Origin: Haliclona indistincta | Lineage: Eukaryota; Porifera; Demospongiae; Haplosclerida; Chalinidae | Assembly (NCBI GenBank): GCA_964017065.1 | Contig: OZ024785.1 | Coordinates: 7,935,672 to 7,999,671, forward strand | Direction: 5' to 3' | DNA length: 64,000 nucleotides | Shown: positions 36,388 to 47,477 of the stretch, piece after piece | Position numbering within the stretch: the first letter of the stretch is position 1 | Layout: each line of letters opens with the position of its first letter | Made by a program: the position numbers and the translations under genes | Notes under the pieces: model-generated | Told to the model about the DNA's origin: nothing | Databases searched by the model: none | Seen by the model: the letters and a program-made list of their open reading frames with translations, nothing else

Positions 36388-38504
36388 ATGTATTGTAACA
36401 CTGTGCTAGTCACTGTAGTTCAGCTACTGATGATGATGATATCAACTAACACTGCTCAGTTAACAATCATAGTTTCTCGTGATGTCATGGATAATAATAT
36501 CATTCACTTGACTTGTAGCTTTAGTCATCTTGGTACAGCGGATAATGTCACAGCGGCCTTCTATCGCAGAGTTCCACAAGATGGGAGAGAACTACTTATT
36601 AACTCAAATGTTAGTAATGTCAAATTTTCAATCACGATCCACACAGAAGGTGCTTACTTCTGTAACAGCTCTGTGGGACAATCTAATTTTCAAGATATAA
36701 ACGGTATTTAATACATCTTTTATTTAACATTTGATTGTTATTCTTTGCTATACAGCATTCCCGCCTTCAAGTACACCTGATCTAGTCCCTTCACCTGGTT
36801 CAGTGGGAATCCCTTACACAGCAGAATGCCAATACCAGATTGGTCTCCTCAGTCAATACTACTCCATGACATGGACTGTCATTTTTAGCGACAATGGTCA
36901 AGTGTCCATTGATTCTAACACAATTATGGAATATCAACTGATTGGTTCATCACTGAGAATAGCAACCTTCACTTCTTTGATTCGGTCACTGGTGTGCAAT
37001 CTAACAGTTACTGGTGTGCCTCGATTCCAAGGACAGAACATGGTTACACGAAGTGGTTTTCTTCGGAATATCGGTGTGAAACAAGGTTAAATACAACCAG
37101 TAGCAAGATACTAATACTTTATTATTGGTTCCTAGGTGTATTTATATCAGAGCCTCCTCAAGACCATACAGTAACGGTGGGAAGTAGGGCTTTGTTCCGA
37201 TGCACTGTTCTTGGTACAAACAAACTATCAATTGGATTTGAAATATTCAGCAAGAACATCACAACTGATGATAATATCTGTATCGGTAGTTTCTCTATCG
37301 TAATTTGTAACAGAGTCATTGATCTTGTGAGTCTCACTTGTGACTTCAGTATTGAAAACCAAATCAACTGTACACTAAGTGTGGACAGCGTGTCAAGATC
37401 CAGTGATGTGTTCTGTAGATTACTAAACCAGTCTACTGTAGTGGCAACGGAGAGAGCTGAGCTGATTTTAATTCAACCTACAGCACAAGGTAGGGGGCTA
37501 CGGATACCATAGAACCAGTATTTTTGCAGTGTAAAATTTTACTTAATGGTAACAAGTCTGCGATTGTGTCGACCACAATACAAAAATAATTATCATGAAT
37601 TGTTTTGTTCACGAAAGTGCAAAAGAAACCAGCCTTAGCTTATACTACTCGAGGAACAGTACTTACAGAATGCCCCATTGCGGCTTTAATTGGTAAAGAC
37701 TTTCAAAGTTTGCAGATACCATTTAGACTATGGCATCAGTTTTGTGCCCTACATACATGTAGTCACGTCCAGAACTAAAAATTTACTATGTAATTAATTT
37801 GTCATTCAATTTTCACAAAAATCATAACGTAACAAAACATGATAATTATGTGACAAGTACAATCTTGTGAGAAGGTTAATCATTTGTGCAGATCCAGGCA
37901 ATGTCAAAAACATGCCAGGTACGACAATCACTGAAACTTTTAAGCCTGGAATCAAGTCTGGAGGTATTATCATTGCCGATCGGCAATGATATGTAGGCAG
38001 GATAACATCGAATGAAGATGGCTGCTATTCATGAGTGAAAATGAGTTTTCACACATATCTCTATTGTTACATAGGCAGTGTTTCAATATCTAGCAGTATA
38101 GTAGCAAGTCAAGCAGGGGTTCCAGTCCCAATTGCTGTTGAAATCACGTATGGTAAGTCAGTGTAACACACACCTATAAGCATTATAACTTGGTGTGTCA
38201 TGCAGGAATGGCTGCTGTAATTACCATCTTTATTGCAATTTGTACATTTCTTGTTGTACTACTGGTGGCTGTGTCATATTATAAGCATTGCCAACGGACA
38301 GTCAGTTGGCAACAAGAGCCTACCTACGAATACACATGCTCTGATTTACAACCTTCAACTCCACAACCACCCTCTCCTCCTCCTCCTCCACTCCCACCTC
38401 CACGACTAATCACTCATGACAATCCTGCCTATGAGAGATTTCCACTAAATGACTGTGTAGCTTACTCAAGTGGATTGAATCAAGATCAACAAACAGAACT
38501 CTAA
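36388..38504 (+). CDS. IgR4: three-Ig transmembrane receptor with NPAY tail
   Basis: Exons: 36388-36703 (signal peptide, Ig1), 36756-37085 (Ig2), 37136-37489 (Ig3), stalk 37892-37963 and 38075-38152, TM/tail 38206-38504. All are phase 1, in frame, about 482 residues: signal peptide 1-23, Ig1 to ~105, Ig2 to ~215, Ig3 to ~333, stalk to ~383, TM ~385-408, tail to 482. Ig1 lacks the canonical core Trp (AAFYRR in its place). The tail has YYKHCQR, TYEYTC, PPSPPPPPLPPPRL (class II SH3-ligand form), HDNPAYERF and NDCVAYSSGLNQDQQTEL. It is the cleanest class-1 gene: every exon open, all splice sites consensus, no insert within introns. With IgR6 it forms a subtype. Confidence 0.92.
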
Positions 38505-38935
38505 ACACTATCACACACTGTCACTTCTGTATAATTATTGAACATTAAAGTATATGCATGGGCGGAATCAAAGGCACCACGCTTCCTGTAAATCACGTAT
38601 TTCGTGAACCCAGCCCCGTGCTTTAATTCCCATAGAGCACTCCTTATCTACATTAAGTAATACGTAATGCAAACTTGGCCTGCTCACAAATTTTACAAAT
38701 TCAAAATTTTTACATCATGCAAGTTTTACATCTCACAAATTTTACATCAATTCACGCATGCACAAGAGAGTTTACTTATACAGATGAAATGTATACTCAT
38801 CATGCTGCTGGGATTTATTTTTTGTGACAGTTTCTAATTTGCAGTTAAAAGAGAACTATCAGGTACTGCAGGCCCGTGTCCAGGGGTGCATGTGACCCCT
38901 CTCTAGCTGTGCTGGCGGCTTCACCGCTGTTAACT
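38505..38935. other. 3' flank of IgR4
   Basis: The sequence is homologous to the 3' flanks of IgR2 and IgR3, with a ~110-bp extra segment at about 38555-38665. It is interrupted at about 38934 by the composite insertion that follows. No gene is seen. Confidence 0.5.
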
Positions 38936-39548
38936 AGGCACCAAAGGTGCTGATGCCTCGGTGGAATGCCACCATTTGAATCACATACACAGCTGTTGTA
39001 CCTTTCTGTACAGCAATCACAATGCAGTATAATAGTTATGCAATCAGAAGCCAATCAGTGCTGACCACTAATTCAACTGGGCGTGTCTATAAAGTTCAAT
39101 TCGACGGCACAGCCCAGCACATACAGTACACGAGCGAGATAGCGTCCATACCTTGCTTACACAATTTCTTTAGAAATACGCTGCTATCCTGTGACTTATC
39201 AGTTTCTAGACAGTCAACTGTGTCTACGGAGAACTCTAGATCATCAGCAACTACTGTAGCTCGAGCTGTAGGGCTTCGAGAGAATTTCGCTGGACCTACC
39301 AAGCTGTTTTCTAGTACAAACGAACTCACTAGCTATAAGGCAGTCAGCTGTAAACTGTTTTGTCTTTAGAGGAGTCCAGATAGCCGGGAACAGCCATCGA
39401 GGTAAGCATCTCACGCCATAACTCACGAACGGAGCTTTAGAACCAACAATTTATCAATACAGTTCCGAGCAAATAGCGATTTCTACCTGTGTTGCTGATA
39501 TCAGCGCTTAGTTTTTAGCGTGCGATGCGCTATGCCGGCAACGGACAG

Positions 39549-39550
<2 letters not shown>

Positions 39551-39629
<79 letters not shown>
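39551..39629. repeat. (CA)n microsatellite
   Basis: About 39 uninterrupted AC units. The long His-Thr and Val-Cys frames across it are repeat artefacts. Confidence 0.98.
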
Positions 39630-39630
<1 letters not shown>

Positions 39631-39864
39631 CACGACTACTGTATGCCTCGTGGCTCCGCCCACCGAGGCATAATAAAGCACCAAAGGTGCAGATGCCTCG
39701 GTGCAGTAGCATGTATGCTAGCCTGCAATTAGCAGATGCATATGACAGCACGTATGCATGCAGTAGATCAATGGAAGCATCAAACATTTCCATGGAAGCA
39801 CGCAATGTGCACTGAAGCTGCAGTAGAAGTGACCAGCAGATTCATGGAACATTCAGGCAAGCAG

Positions 39865-40510
39865 CAGATCATAGCAACAGTGCTATGGAAGCACAGGCTA
39901 TAGTGGCAGCTATCCAGCAGCAGCAGATCATAGCAACAGTGCCATGGAAGCACAGGCTAGTGACAGCTATCCAGCAGCAGCAATTCATATAGCAACAGTA
40001 CTATGGAAGCACAGGCTAGTGACAGCTACGTATCCAGCAGCAGCAGATCATAGCAACAGTGCCATGGAAGCACAGGCTAGTGACAGTCCAGCAGCAGCAT
40101 ATCATACCAACAGTGCCATGGAAGCACAGGCTAGTGACAGCTATCCAGCAGCAGCAGCAGCAGATCATAGCAACAGTGCTATGGAAGTACAGGCTAGTGA
40201 CAGCTATCCAGCAGCAGCAGATCATATAGCAACAGTACTATGTAAGCACAGGCTAGTGACAGCTATCCAGCAGCAGCAGATCATATAGCAACAGTACTAT
40301 GGAAGCACAGGCTAGTGACAGCTATCCAGCAGCAGCAGATCATAGCAACAGTGCCATGGAAGCACAGGCTAGTGACAGCTATCCAGCAGCAGCAGATCAT
40401 AGCAACAGTACTATGGAAGCACAGGCTAGTGACAGCTATCCAGCAGCAGCAGATCATATTATAGCAACAGTGCTATGGAAGTGCAGGCTAGTGGCAGCTA
40501 TCCAGCAACT
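39865..40510 (+). repeat. Minisatellite, ~57-bp unit with CAG tract
   Basis: About eleven tandem copies of a unit running GCAACAGTGCCATGGAAGCA, then CAGGCTAGTGACAGCTATC, then (CAG)3-6 and ATCATA. Units differ by small indels in the CAG run and after ATCATA. The frame reading MEAQASDSYPAAADHSNSA is a by-product; it shifts between units and is not a gene. Confidence 0.93.
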
Positions 40511-40919
40511 GTACAAGCTGTTGTACAAAAGTTGTATTGAAGCCAAACAGAACAATGCTCAAGTGTAGCTGGGCGTGACTGTAACTGCTCTGCTCGCTCC
40601 GGCTCACCTGTCGAGCAGCTAAGAGTGAACTCAAACACGCTTTCGCTCGCTAGTTTCACTGCTGCCTATGGAGTCGCGCGAGCTGCACTATCACAGATCA
40701 AGCCTTCAAGTTGCACTGTAGCCATCTGTAGACAGTTTTGTCTATGAAGTAGGCCCGAGCGCTCAAGACGGCTGTTTAGGTTAGCAAATCACGCCATAAC
40801 TTCAAAACAAAGGCTTTCATAGCAAATCTGTCAAATTTGATTTTCATAAACTATCGAGATCTACCTGTATTGCAAGTTTCAGCGCTTAGTAGCAAGCGGT
40901 TGCTGAGATACGCATTGCG

Positions 40920-40920
<1 letters not shown>

Positions 40921-40979
<59 letters not shown>
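40921..40979. repeat. (CA)n microsatellite
   Basis: About 29 AC units directly before the second copy of the terminal hairpin. Confidence 0.98.
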
Positions 40980-40980
<1 letters not shown>

Positions 40981-41025
40981 CGAACAGACTACTGTATGCC
41001 TCGTGGCTCCGCCCACACCTCGGCA

Positions 41026-41690
41026 TAACAATTCATGACATGGTTGAAAACTGGCTTTGTGTTAGATTATGGACGTATACTGGAGGATCAGACAAATGTA
41101 CACTAAACTTTTCTCATCTACATGAATATTAGGCTACTGCTTTCAATTATATTTGTGAACTCATATCAAACAGTACTGGGGTGGGAGTGACATTTATAAT
41201 TGTTCTATTTAGGTGTTTATAGTCGACTTATTTGCGTTAGCTTATTCTGAGATTTTTAAATGCAGTTGATGATTGATGCACAGTTTATTGTAGTCCATGG
41301 TCTGTTCTATTGAGTTCAACTACCAACCTCTCTAAGTATTCACATACAAGCATGTAATATGCACTTCACGACAGCAATCTTGTTGTGTTCAATGGATTTT
41401 TTATTGCAGAAGCTTAGCGTTCAAGTGAAAGAAGATATATTTTATACATTAAGAATACTCCTCTCTGATTACCCTGAGTGCAATACCAAGCAAACAAAAT
41501 GTACAAGTAGCAGTCAATATCCAAAGAGACATGTAGTGCGGCAAATACAGATTTATTGCATTGCTGCAGGACTGGATCGTCTGCAATACATCGTATTTGC
41601 AAACATGATGTATGAATTGACAGTGTTTGTAACTACTTCATAGTGTCGTGTGAACTGGCTGGCTGTTTGGTAACACTGCGCTAGGTCGCA
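41026..41690. repeat. Intergenic duplicate of 28000-28760
   Basis: It continues the IgR4 3' flank and matches the IgR3-IgFN-A interval nearly base for base, ending at GCTAGGTCG. The continuation of that block (TACGCGCACTAGTTCAACAG) is found only at about 49106, so ~7.4 kb of mobile DNA has been inserted between. The bases just outside it (CAGTGGCATATCCAGG at 41690) look like the remnant end of an older TIR element. Confidence 0.75.
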
Positions 41691-41732
41691 GTGGCATATC
41701 CAGGATTTGGAATAGGAGGGTGCTTAATTATA

Positions 41733-43004
41733 CAAGAAAATTAAAAAGATTTCTATCGAAATCAAAAGGATGTAGGGTTGTGAAATCTACCACTGGTCAA
41801 CAATGTAAGCTAACAAGGAACAAGCATGGAATGGTAACACCAGAGATAATATATACTACGTAGTATATATTATCTCTGGTAACACGATTGACTTGCTAAC
41901 AGACCATAGATCCCTACATCAGTGGCTGCTGTAGTTGACTATAGCTAGTTCAGCTTAGCTTGTTGCTGTTGACTAACACCTGACGTGCATTCAGCTTGTG
42001 ACAGCTTATGTACAGCCACTGATGTAGGGATCTATGGTCTGTTAGCAAGTCAATCGTGTTACCATTCCATGCTTGTTCCTTGTTAGCTTACATTGTTGAC
42101 CAGTGGTAGATTTCACAACCCTACATCCTTTTGATTTCGATAGAAATCTTTTTAATTTTCTTGTTTGTGTCCTTTTTTCTTTTTCAGTGAAGTACAGTTC
42201 AATATCATGTAATTACTGTGCCATCTTTGTTTCCACCATTGGTTTGGTTTTCCTGTTGTTGATGGCTTTTCTTTATTATTAACAATTTTAAACTTGTGGC
42301 TAAATAATTTTTATGCTGTAGATATCAGCTCGCCTACGCATGCATGAATCGAATACATATACAGTGCATACGAGCCCCGCCCACACTTGTTTACGGCGGT
42401 TATAATTATCTGGCAAGGCAGAATGGTGATTCTGCGCTTGCTAGCTTACCGTTCTTCGAAGACTCCAGACAAATATGTGTTCTCCGTGATCTATACGGCG
42501 TGGCGATACTCAAGCTTGTGCCTGGTCACGTGCGCTAACCACAGCTTGGTCACGTGCGTATTGCGCAATCACTATAATTATTAATGGCGTCTAACACTTA
42601 GCTGACAATGGATCACGATCGAGAAATCGCGGAATTTATATCGCCGTTTCGCTAAAAACTAAGTTCAAAAGGCACATGCCAGGAGAATTGGTCTCGGCAC
42701 TGCTCACGTAAAGGTGCTAGGCGAGTGGAAGAAAGAAAGAAGAAAGAAAGAAGAAAGAAGAAAACGAAGATGACGAAACTCGATTTTCACCGTTTCCAGG
42801 TTCGTCACTTTAGTAACAATCTCGAGCAATCTCAATGCTACTGTAAGATGGGGCAACGCCAGATAGCAGATTTAAGTGTCTTTGGACGTATAAAATTCAT
42901 CACCAGGCGAAATATCAGCGTTTGAACGCTAATACATTGTATGTAGCCGCCATCTTGTTTTCTCGTTCAACCCTACATAGGGAGACACTACCGTGTCTCC
43001 CTAA
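41733..43004 (+). mobile_element. Helitron-like element, copy 2 (1272 bp)
   Basis: Homologous to 34919-36119 along its length. The left end is A/CAAGAAAATT. The right end is a hairpin GGGAGACAC-TACC-GTGTCTCCC then CTAA then T. Two changes in the hairpin relative to copy 1 (G to A and C to T) preserve base pairing. It carries a 38-bp palindromic insertion at 41841-41878 and a GAAAGAAAGAA expansion near 42730. Confidence 0.65.
41841..41878. mobile_element. 38-bp perfect palindrome insertion
   Basis: CAGAGATAATATATACTAC joins head to head with its complement. GTAACAC occurs directly on both sides (41834-41840 and 41879-41885) and only once in the other copies of the host element. Confidence 0.85.
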
Positions 43005-44327
43005 TATCACCCGGTTCGGAAACTTTTCCCCGATTGATACCTATGAATTTACGGGATCCCTCACGGCACGTGCGGTGTTAGGGTTCTCGGTTTGTAACTA
43101 TCAGTGGGCGGGTTCAGTATTCCAGAGAAAGGTGGGGCTGATGCAGGAATCGACTAGAAAATGAATGGCGTACCGACAGCACTTGAAAAGCACGCAGATC
43201 TTCGTCTGGGACTACTTTAGTAAGGTTGGCTGCTGTTTATAGGAACCTAAAGGCGATTGCAATATCCACTGAAGACGAGTTAGTACTGCTGTCTATAGCA
43301 TTATATTCTACTACCGTACGAGCCAAATGGACCCTGAGCCTTTTAAACTTCTGTGTGACAATGAAAAGGCGTTGTAACGAGGAGAAATCTCAGCTAGAAC
43401 CGGCTAAATGTGATAGCTTGTTTATTAGTTGAACTTAGAGGTCCTGAGCACCTGCACATGATCTCTGAGCAGAACTGGTGAGTCTGTCAATAGGTAGAGA
43501 TGGTCAGATTGTATTAGGAGCATTAAGAGTAGCACTGTTGTTGGTTTTCCTGTAAATGAGAGTCTAGACCGCCCCTAGGCCTGCTAGCTCTATAGCTAGT
43601 ACGCATTCAGCTGCTTCAATTGACAGTGAATTTGTTTCGTGCTTGTCTTGTTAACCCATCCAAGGCTACCTGCATGAACATACCACTTGTAATCACAAAC
43701 TGAAAAGAAGGTTGTCTTGTAAAAAAATTAACGAGCACTTTACCTAAGTACTGTAGTACCAACAGGCACACACGTGCATGGCTAAGCAGCCTCTGTTGCA
43801 CAATAGTTAAAATTAGGCTACTGATACATGATAATTAATTTAGGAGGATTAATGCAACGGAATGGTAGAAATTATTCGAGCAAAAATGTTTTGGTGTCTT
43901 CCTCTTAACGAAACACGTATAGCTCACGAGGGTTCTGAAGAACCGCTCAGTCTCCTGAAAGGTCCACTTTCCTTTGCAAAAGGTCCACTTTTCTTTGCAA
44001 AAGGTCGAATTTCTTAGCCAAAATTGAAGCAGCTTGTTTTCTCGATAGTATTGCGGTGAAAATAGCACATTTAGGTAGTCCTATGCGACTGTTCACGAGA
44101 ATAATCGTCTAAAAAAATCAATTGACATGGCCATCATCAGCGGCGATCTGCACCACACAAAACAGAACCCTCTCTGTAAATTCCTGGCTATGCAGGCCTT
44201 GTATAATGACAGTTTTGCATAATCTGCTAATGATAATTATGGACGTAATAGGCTCTCTGGTTCATTTCACTGTTGCTTTTGTGTGTAGCCCTAGATTTAA
44301 GCATCTTAATGTTATCGAAATTAGTCA

Positions 44328-44330
<3 letters not shown>

Positions 44331-44361
<31 letters not shown>
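44331..44361. repeat. (TC)n microsatellite, mirrored as (GA)n at 47447-47475
   Basis: The same tract lies in both arms of the foldback element with slightly different unit numbers. Confidence 0.95.
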
Positions 44362-44364
<3 letters not shown>

Positions 44365-44879
44365 AGGCTATAATTTTGTGAAATCAGAAAGAAGACACTA
44401 AAACACCTATTTTGTTCTAGGAGAATGAACATCAGGTTTGTCATAATGGTTGACAACGTGCTGCTTGATTTGATGGTGTTATGTCCACAGATGCAACTGA
44501 AAAAGTAATGGTCTGGCAAGTCGTAACAAGAAGATTATTATAACTAACTTACTATACATAAACTAAGTAGTTAGTAGTCTCAGTCGCACAACAAGTATTT
44601 ATTATGTATTTCGTATCACAATAGTTTTATTATAACAATGAACGAAGTGCATAACATACATGGTCTAATTGTAATACATTATGGTTGTTACACTGAATCG
44701 TACCGTCCACTGAAATAGTCCTGAGCTAATCATAATAGACTGTTGCAAAATTCTTCCAGTGACCTTACAATCTGATAGCAAAGTGGTGATCAAGTGTAGC
44801 TTGTCTGTAAGAGTAGTTTAATAGTGCTTTTAAGAGAAATTGGCATTTCATAGTGATCTTGAGACTAAAGTGCAGTTAG

Positions 44880-45885
44880 TAGCATACTAATCTGGTAGAC
44901 TTGATGTGCAAGAATGCTGTGATAGCACTGAAATGAAGAAAATGTCATTTCGTAGTGATCTTGTGACTGAAGTGCAGTTAGTTGCATACTAATCTGGTAG
45001 ACTCGATGTACAAGAATGCTGTGAAGCACTGAAATGAAGAAAATGTCATTTCGTAGTGATCTTGAGACTAAAGTGCAGTAAGTTGCATACTAATCTGGTA
45101 GACTCGATGTACAAGAATGCTGTGAAGCACTGAAATGAAGAAAATGTCATTTCGTAGTGATCTTGAGACTAAAGTGCAGTAAGTTGCATACTAATTCAGT
45201 GGACCTAGTGTGTGAGAATACTGTAAATGAAAAGATGCACTCTCATAGTGATTGTGGTACTAAAATGCAGTAAGTTGTGTAGTACTTCAGTAGATCTGTT
45301 GTGTGAAAATGTTGTAATGTCACTAAAATCCCTTTTCTTCATTTCAGTGCTTTCACAGCATTCTTGCACATCGAGTCTACCAGATTAGTATGCAGCTAAC
45401 TGCACTTCAGTCACAAGATCACTACGAAATGACATTTTCTTCATTTCAGTGCTTTCACAGCATTCTTGCACATCGAGTCTACCAGATTAGTATGCAGCTA
45501 ACTGCACTTCAGTCACAAGATCACTACGAAATGACATTTTCTTCATTTCAGTGCTTTCAGAGCATTCTTGCACCTCGAGTCTACCAGATTAGTATGCAGC
45601 TAACTGCACTTCAGTCACAAGATCACTACGAAATGACATTTTCTTCATTTCAGTGCTTCACAGCATTCTTGTACATCGAGTCTACCAGATTAGTATGCAA
45701 CTAACTGCACTTCAGTCACAAGATCACTACGAAATGACATTTTCTTCATTTCAGTGCTTCACAGCATTCTTGTACATCGAGTCTACCAGATTAGTATGCA
45801 ACTTACTGCATTTTAGTCTCAAGATCACTACGAAATGACATTTTTCTTCATTTCAGTGCTATCACAGCATTCTTGTACATCAAGT
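44880..45885. repeat. ~100-bp tandem repeats, inverted around a spacer
   Basis: Minus-oriented units (44880-45190) and plus-oriented units (45340-45885) share the phrase CATTTTCTTCATTTCAGTGC with TCTACCAGATTAGTATGCA. The spacer (about 45190-45340) is a diverged unit. The MQLTALQSQDHYEMTF frames are repeat translations, not genes. Confidence 0.9.
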
Positions 45886-46085
45886 NNNNNNNNNNNNNNN
45901 NNNNNNNNNNNNNNNNNNNNNNNNNNNNNNNNNNNNNNNNNNNNNNNNNNNNNNNNNNNNNNNNNNNNNNNNNNNNNNNNNNNNNNNNNNNNNNNNNNNN
46001 NNNNNNNNNNNNNNNNNNNNNNNNNNNNNNNNNNNNNNNNNNNNNNNNNNNNNNNNNNNNNNNNNNNNNNNNNNNNNNNNNNNNN
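45886..46085. other. Assembly gap (200 N) between duplicated contig ends
   Basis: Exactly 200 N. The 823 bases before it (45063-45885) recur directly after it (46086-46908) at an offset of 1023, with identical frames on both sides. An arbitrary-size gap between overlapping contig ends is the simplest reading. Confidence 0.9.
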
Positions 46086-47442
46086 TGAGACTAAAGTGCA
46101 GTAAGTTGCATACTAATCTGGTAGACTCGATGTACAAGAATGCTGTGAAGCACTGAAATGAAGAAAATGTCATTTCGTAGTGATCTTGAGACTAAAGTGC
46201 AGTAAGTTGCATACTAATTCAGTGGACCTAGTGTGTGAGAATACTGTAAATGAAAAGATGCACTCTCATAGTGATTGTGGTACTAAAATGCAGTAAGTTG
46301 TGTAGTACTTCAGTAGATCTGTTGTGTGAAAATGTTGTAATGTCACTAAAATCCCTTTTCTTCATTTCAGTGCTTTCACAGCATTCTTGCACATCGAGTC
46401 TACCAGATTAGTATGCAGCTAACTGCACTTCAGTCACAAGATCACTACGAAATGACATTTTCTTCATTTCAGTGCTTTCACAGCATTCTTGCACATCGAG
46501 TCTACCAGATTAGTATGCAGCTAACTGCACTTCAGTCACAAGATCACTACGAAATGACATTTTCTTCATTTCAGTGCTTTCAGAGCATTCTTGCACCTCG
46601 AGTCTACCAGATTAGTATGCAGCTAACTGCACTTCAGTCACAAGATCACTACGAAATGACATTTTCTTCATTTCAGTGCTTCACAGCATTCTTGTACATC
46701 GAGTCTACCAGATTAGTATGCAACTAACTGCACTTCAGTCACAAGATCACTACGAAATGACATTTTCTTCATTTCAGTGCTTCACAGCATTCTTGTACAT
46801 CGAGTCTACCAGATTAGTATGCAACTTACTGCATTTTAGTCTCAAGATCACTACGAAATGACATTTTTCTTCATTTCAGTGCTATCACAGCATTCTTGTA
46901 CATCAAGTCTACCAGATTAGTATGCAACTTACTGCACTTTAGTCTCAAGATCACTATGAAATGCCAATTTCTCTTAAAAGCACTATTAAACTACTCTTAC
47001 AGACAAGCTACACTTGATCACCACTTTGCTATCAGATTGTAAGGTCACTGGAAGAATTTTGCAACAGTCTATTATGATTAGCTCAGGACTATTTCAGTGG
47101 ACGGTACGATTCAGTGTAACAACCATAATGTATTACAATTAGACCATGTATGTTATGCACTTCGTTCATTGTTATAATAAAACTATTGTGATACGAAATA
47201 CATAATAAATACTTGCTGTGCGACTGAGACTACTAACTACTTAGTTTATGTATAGTAAGTTAGTTATAATAATCTTCTTGTTACGACTTGCCAGACCATT
47301 ACTTTTTCAGTTGCATCTGTGGACATAACACCATCAAATCAAGCAGCACGTTGTCAACCATTATGACAAACCTGATGTTCATTCTCCTAGAACAAAATAG
47401 GTGTTTTAGTGTCTTCTTTCTGATTTCACAAAATTATAGCCT

Positions 47443-47477
<35 letters not shown>

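Larger units (their letters stand above)
38936..41025 (+). mobile_element. Two tandem copies of a (CA)n-ended element
   Basis: The IgR2 flank (24231) reads CCGCTGTTAACAATTC continuously. Here ~2.1 kb is inserted. It begins GGCACCAAAGGTGC, and this start recurs at about 39675. Each copy ends with a (CA)n tract followed by TATGCCTCGTGGCTCCGCCCAC...GAGGCATAA, a terminal hairpin (39643-39672; 40993-41026, less perfect). The first copy is ~735 bp. The second, ~1.35 kb, contains a minisatellite. A related (CA)n plus CTCGTGACTCGGCCCACTGAG end is at 17755-17820. No coding sequence is seen. Confidence 0.6.

Noticed and set aside
39520..39815. Long His-Thr and Val-Cys reading frames
   Set aside because: They are translations of a (CA)n microsatellite in different frames, not proteins.
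39865..40510. Possible CRISPR-like repeat-spacer array
   Set aside because: The whole unit repeats without unique spacers, and the sequence is animal DNA with introns.
39944..40568. Repetitive frame MEAQASDSYPAAADHSNS
   Set aside because: It is the by-product of a 57-bp minisatellite; the frame changes between units and there is no start, splice or conservation signal.
42344..43432. Short plus-strand frames around the second Helitron-like element
   Set aside because: They fall in repeat DNA with copies at 35.5 and 55.5 kb that do not keep the frames open.
45390..46861. Repeated frames MQLTALQSQDHYEMTF on both sides of the gap
   Set aside because: Tandem non-coding repeats read in one frame, duplicated by the assembly gap.
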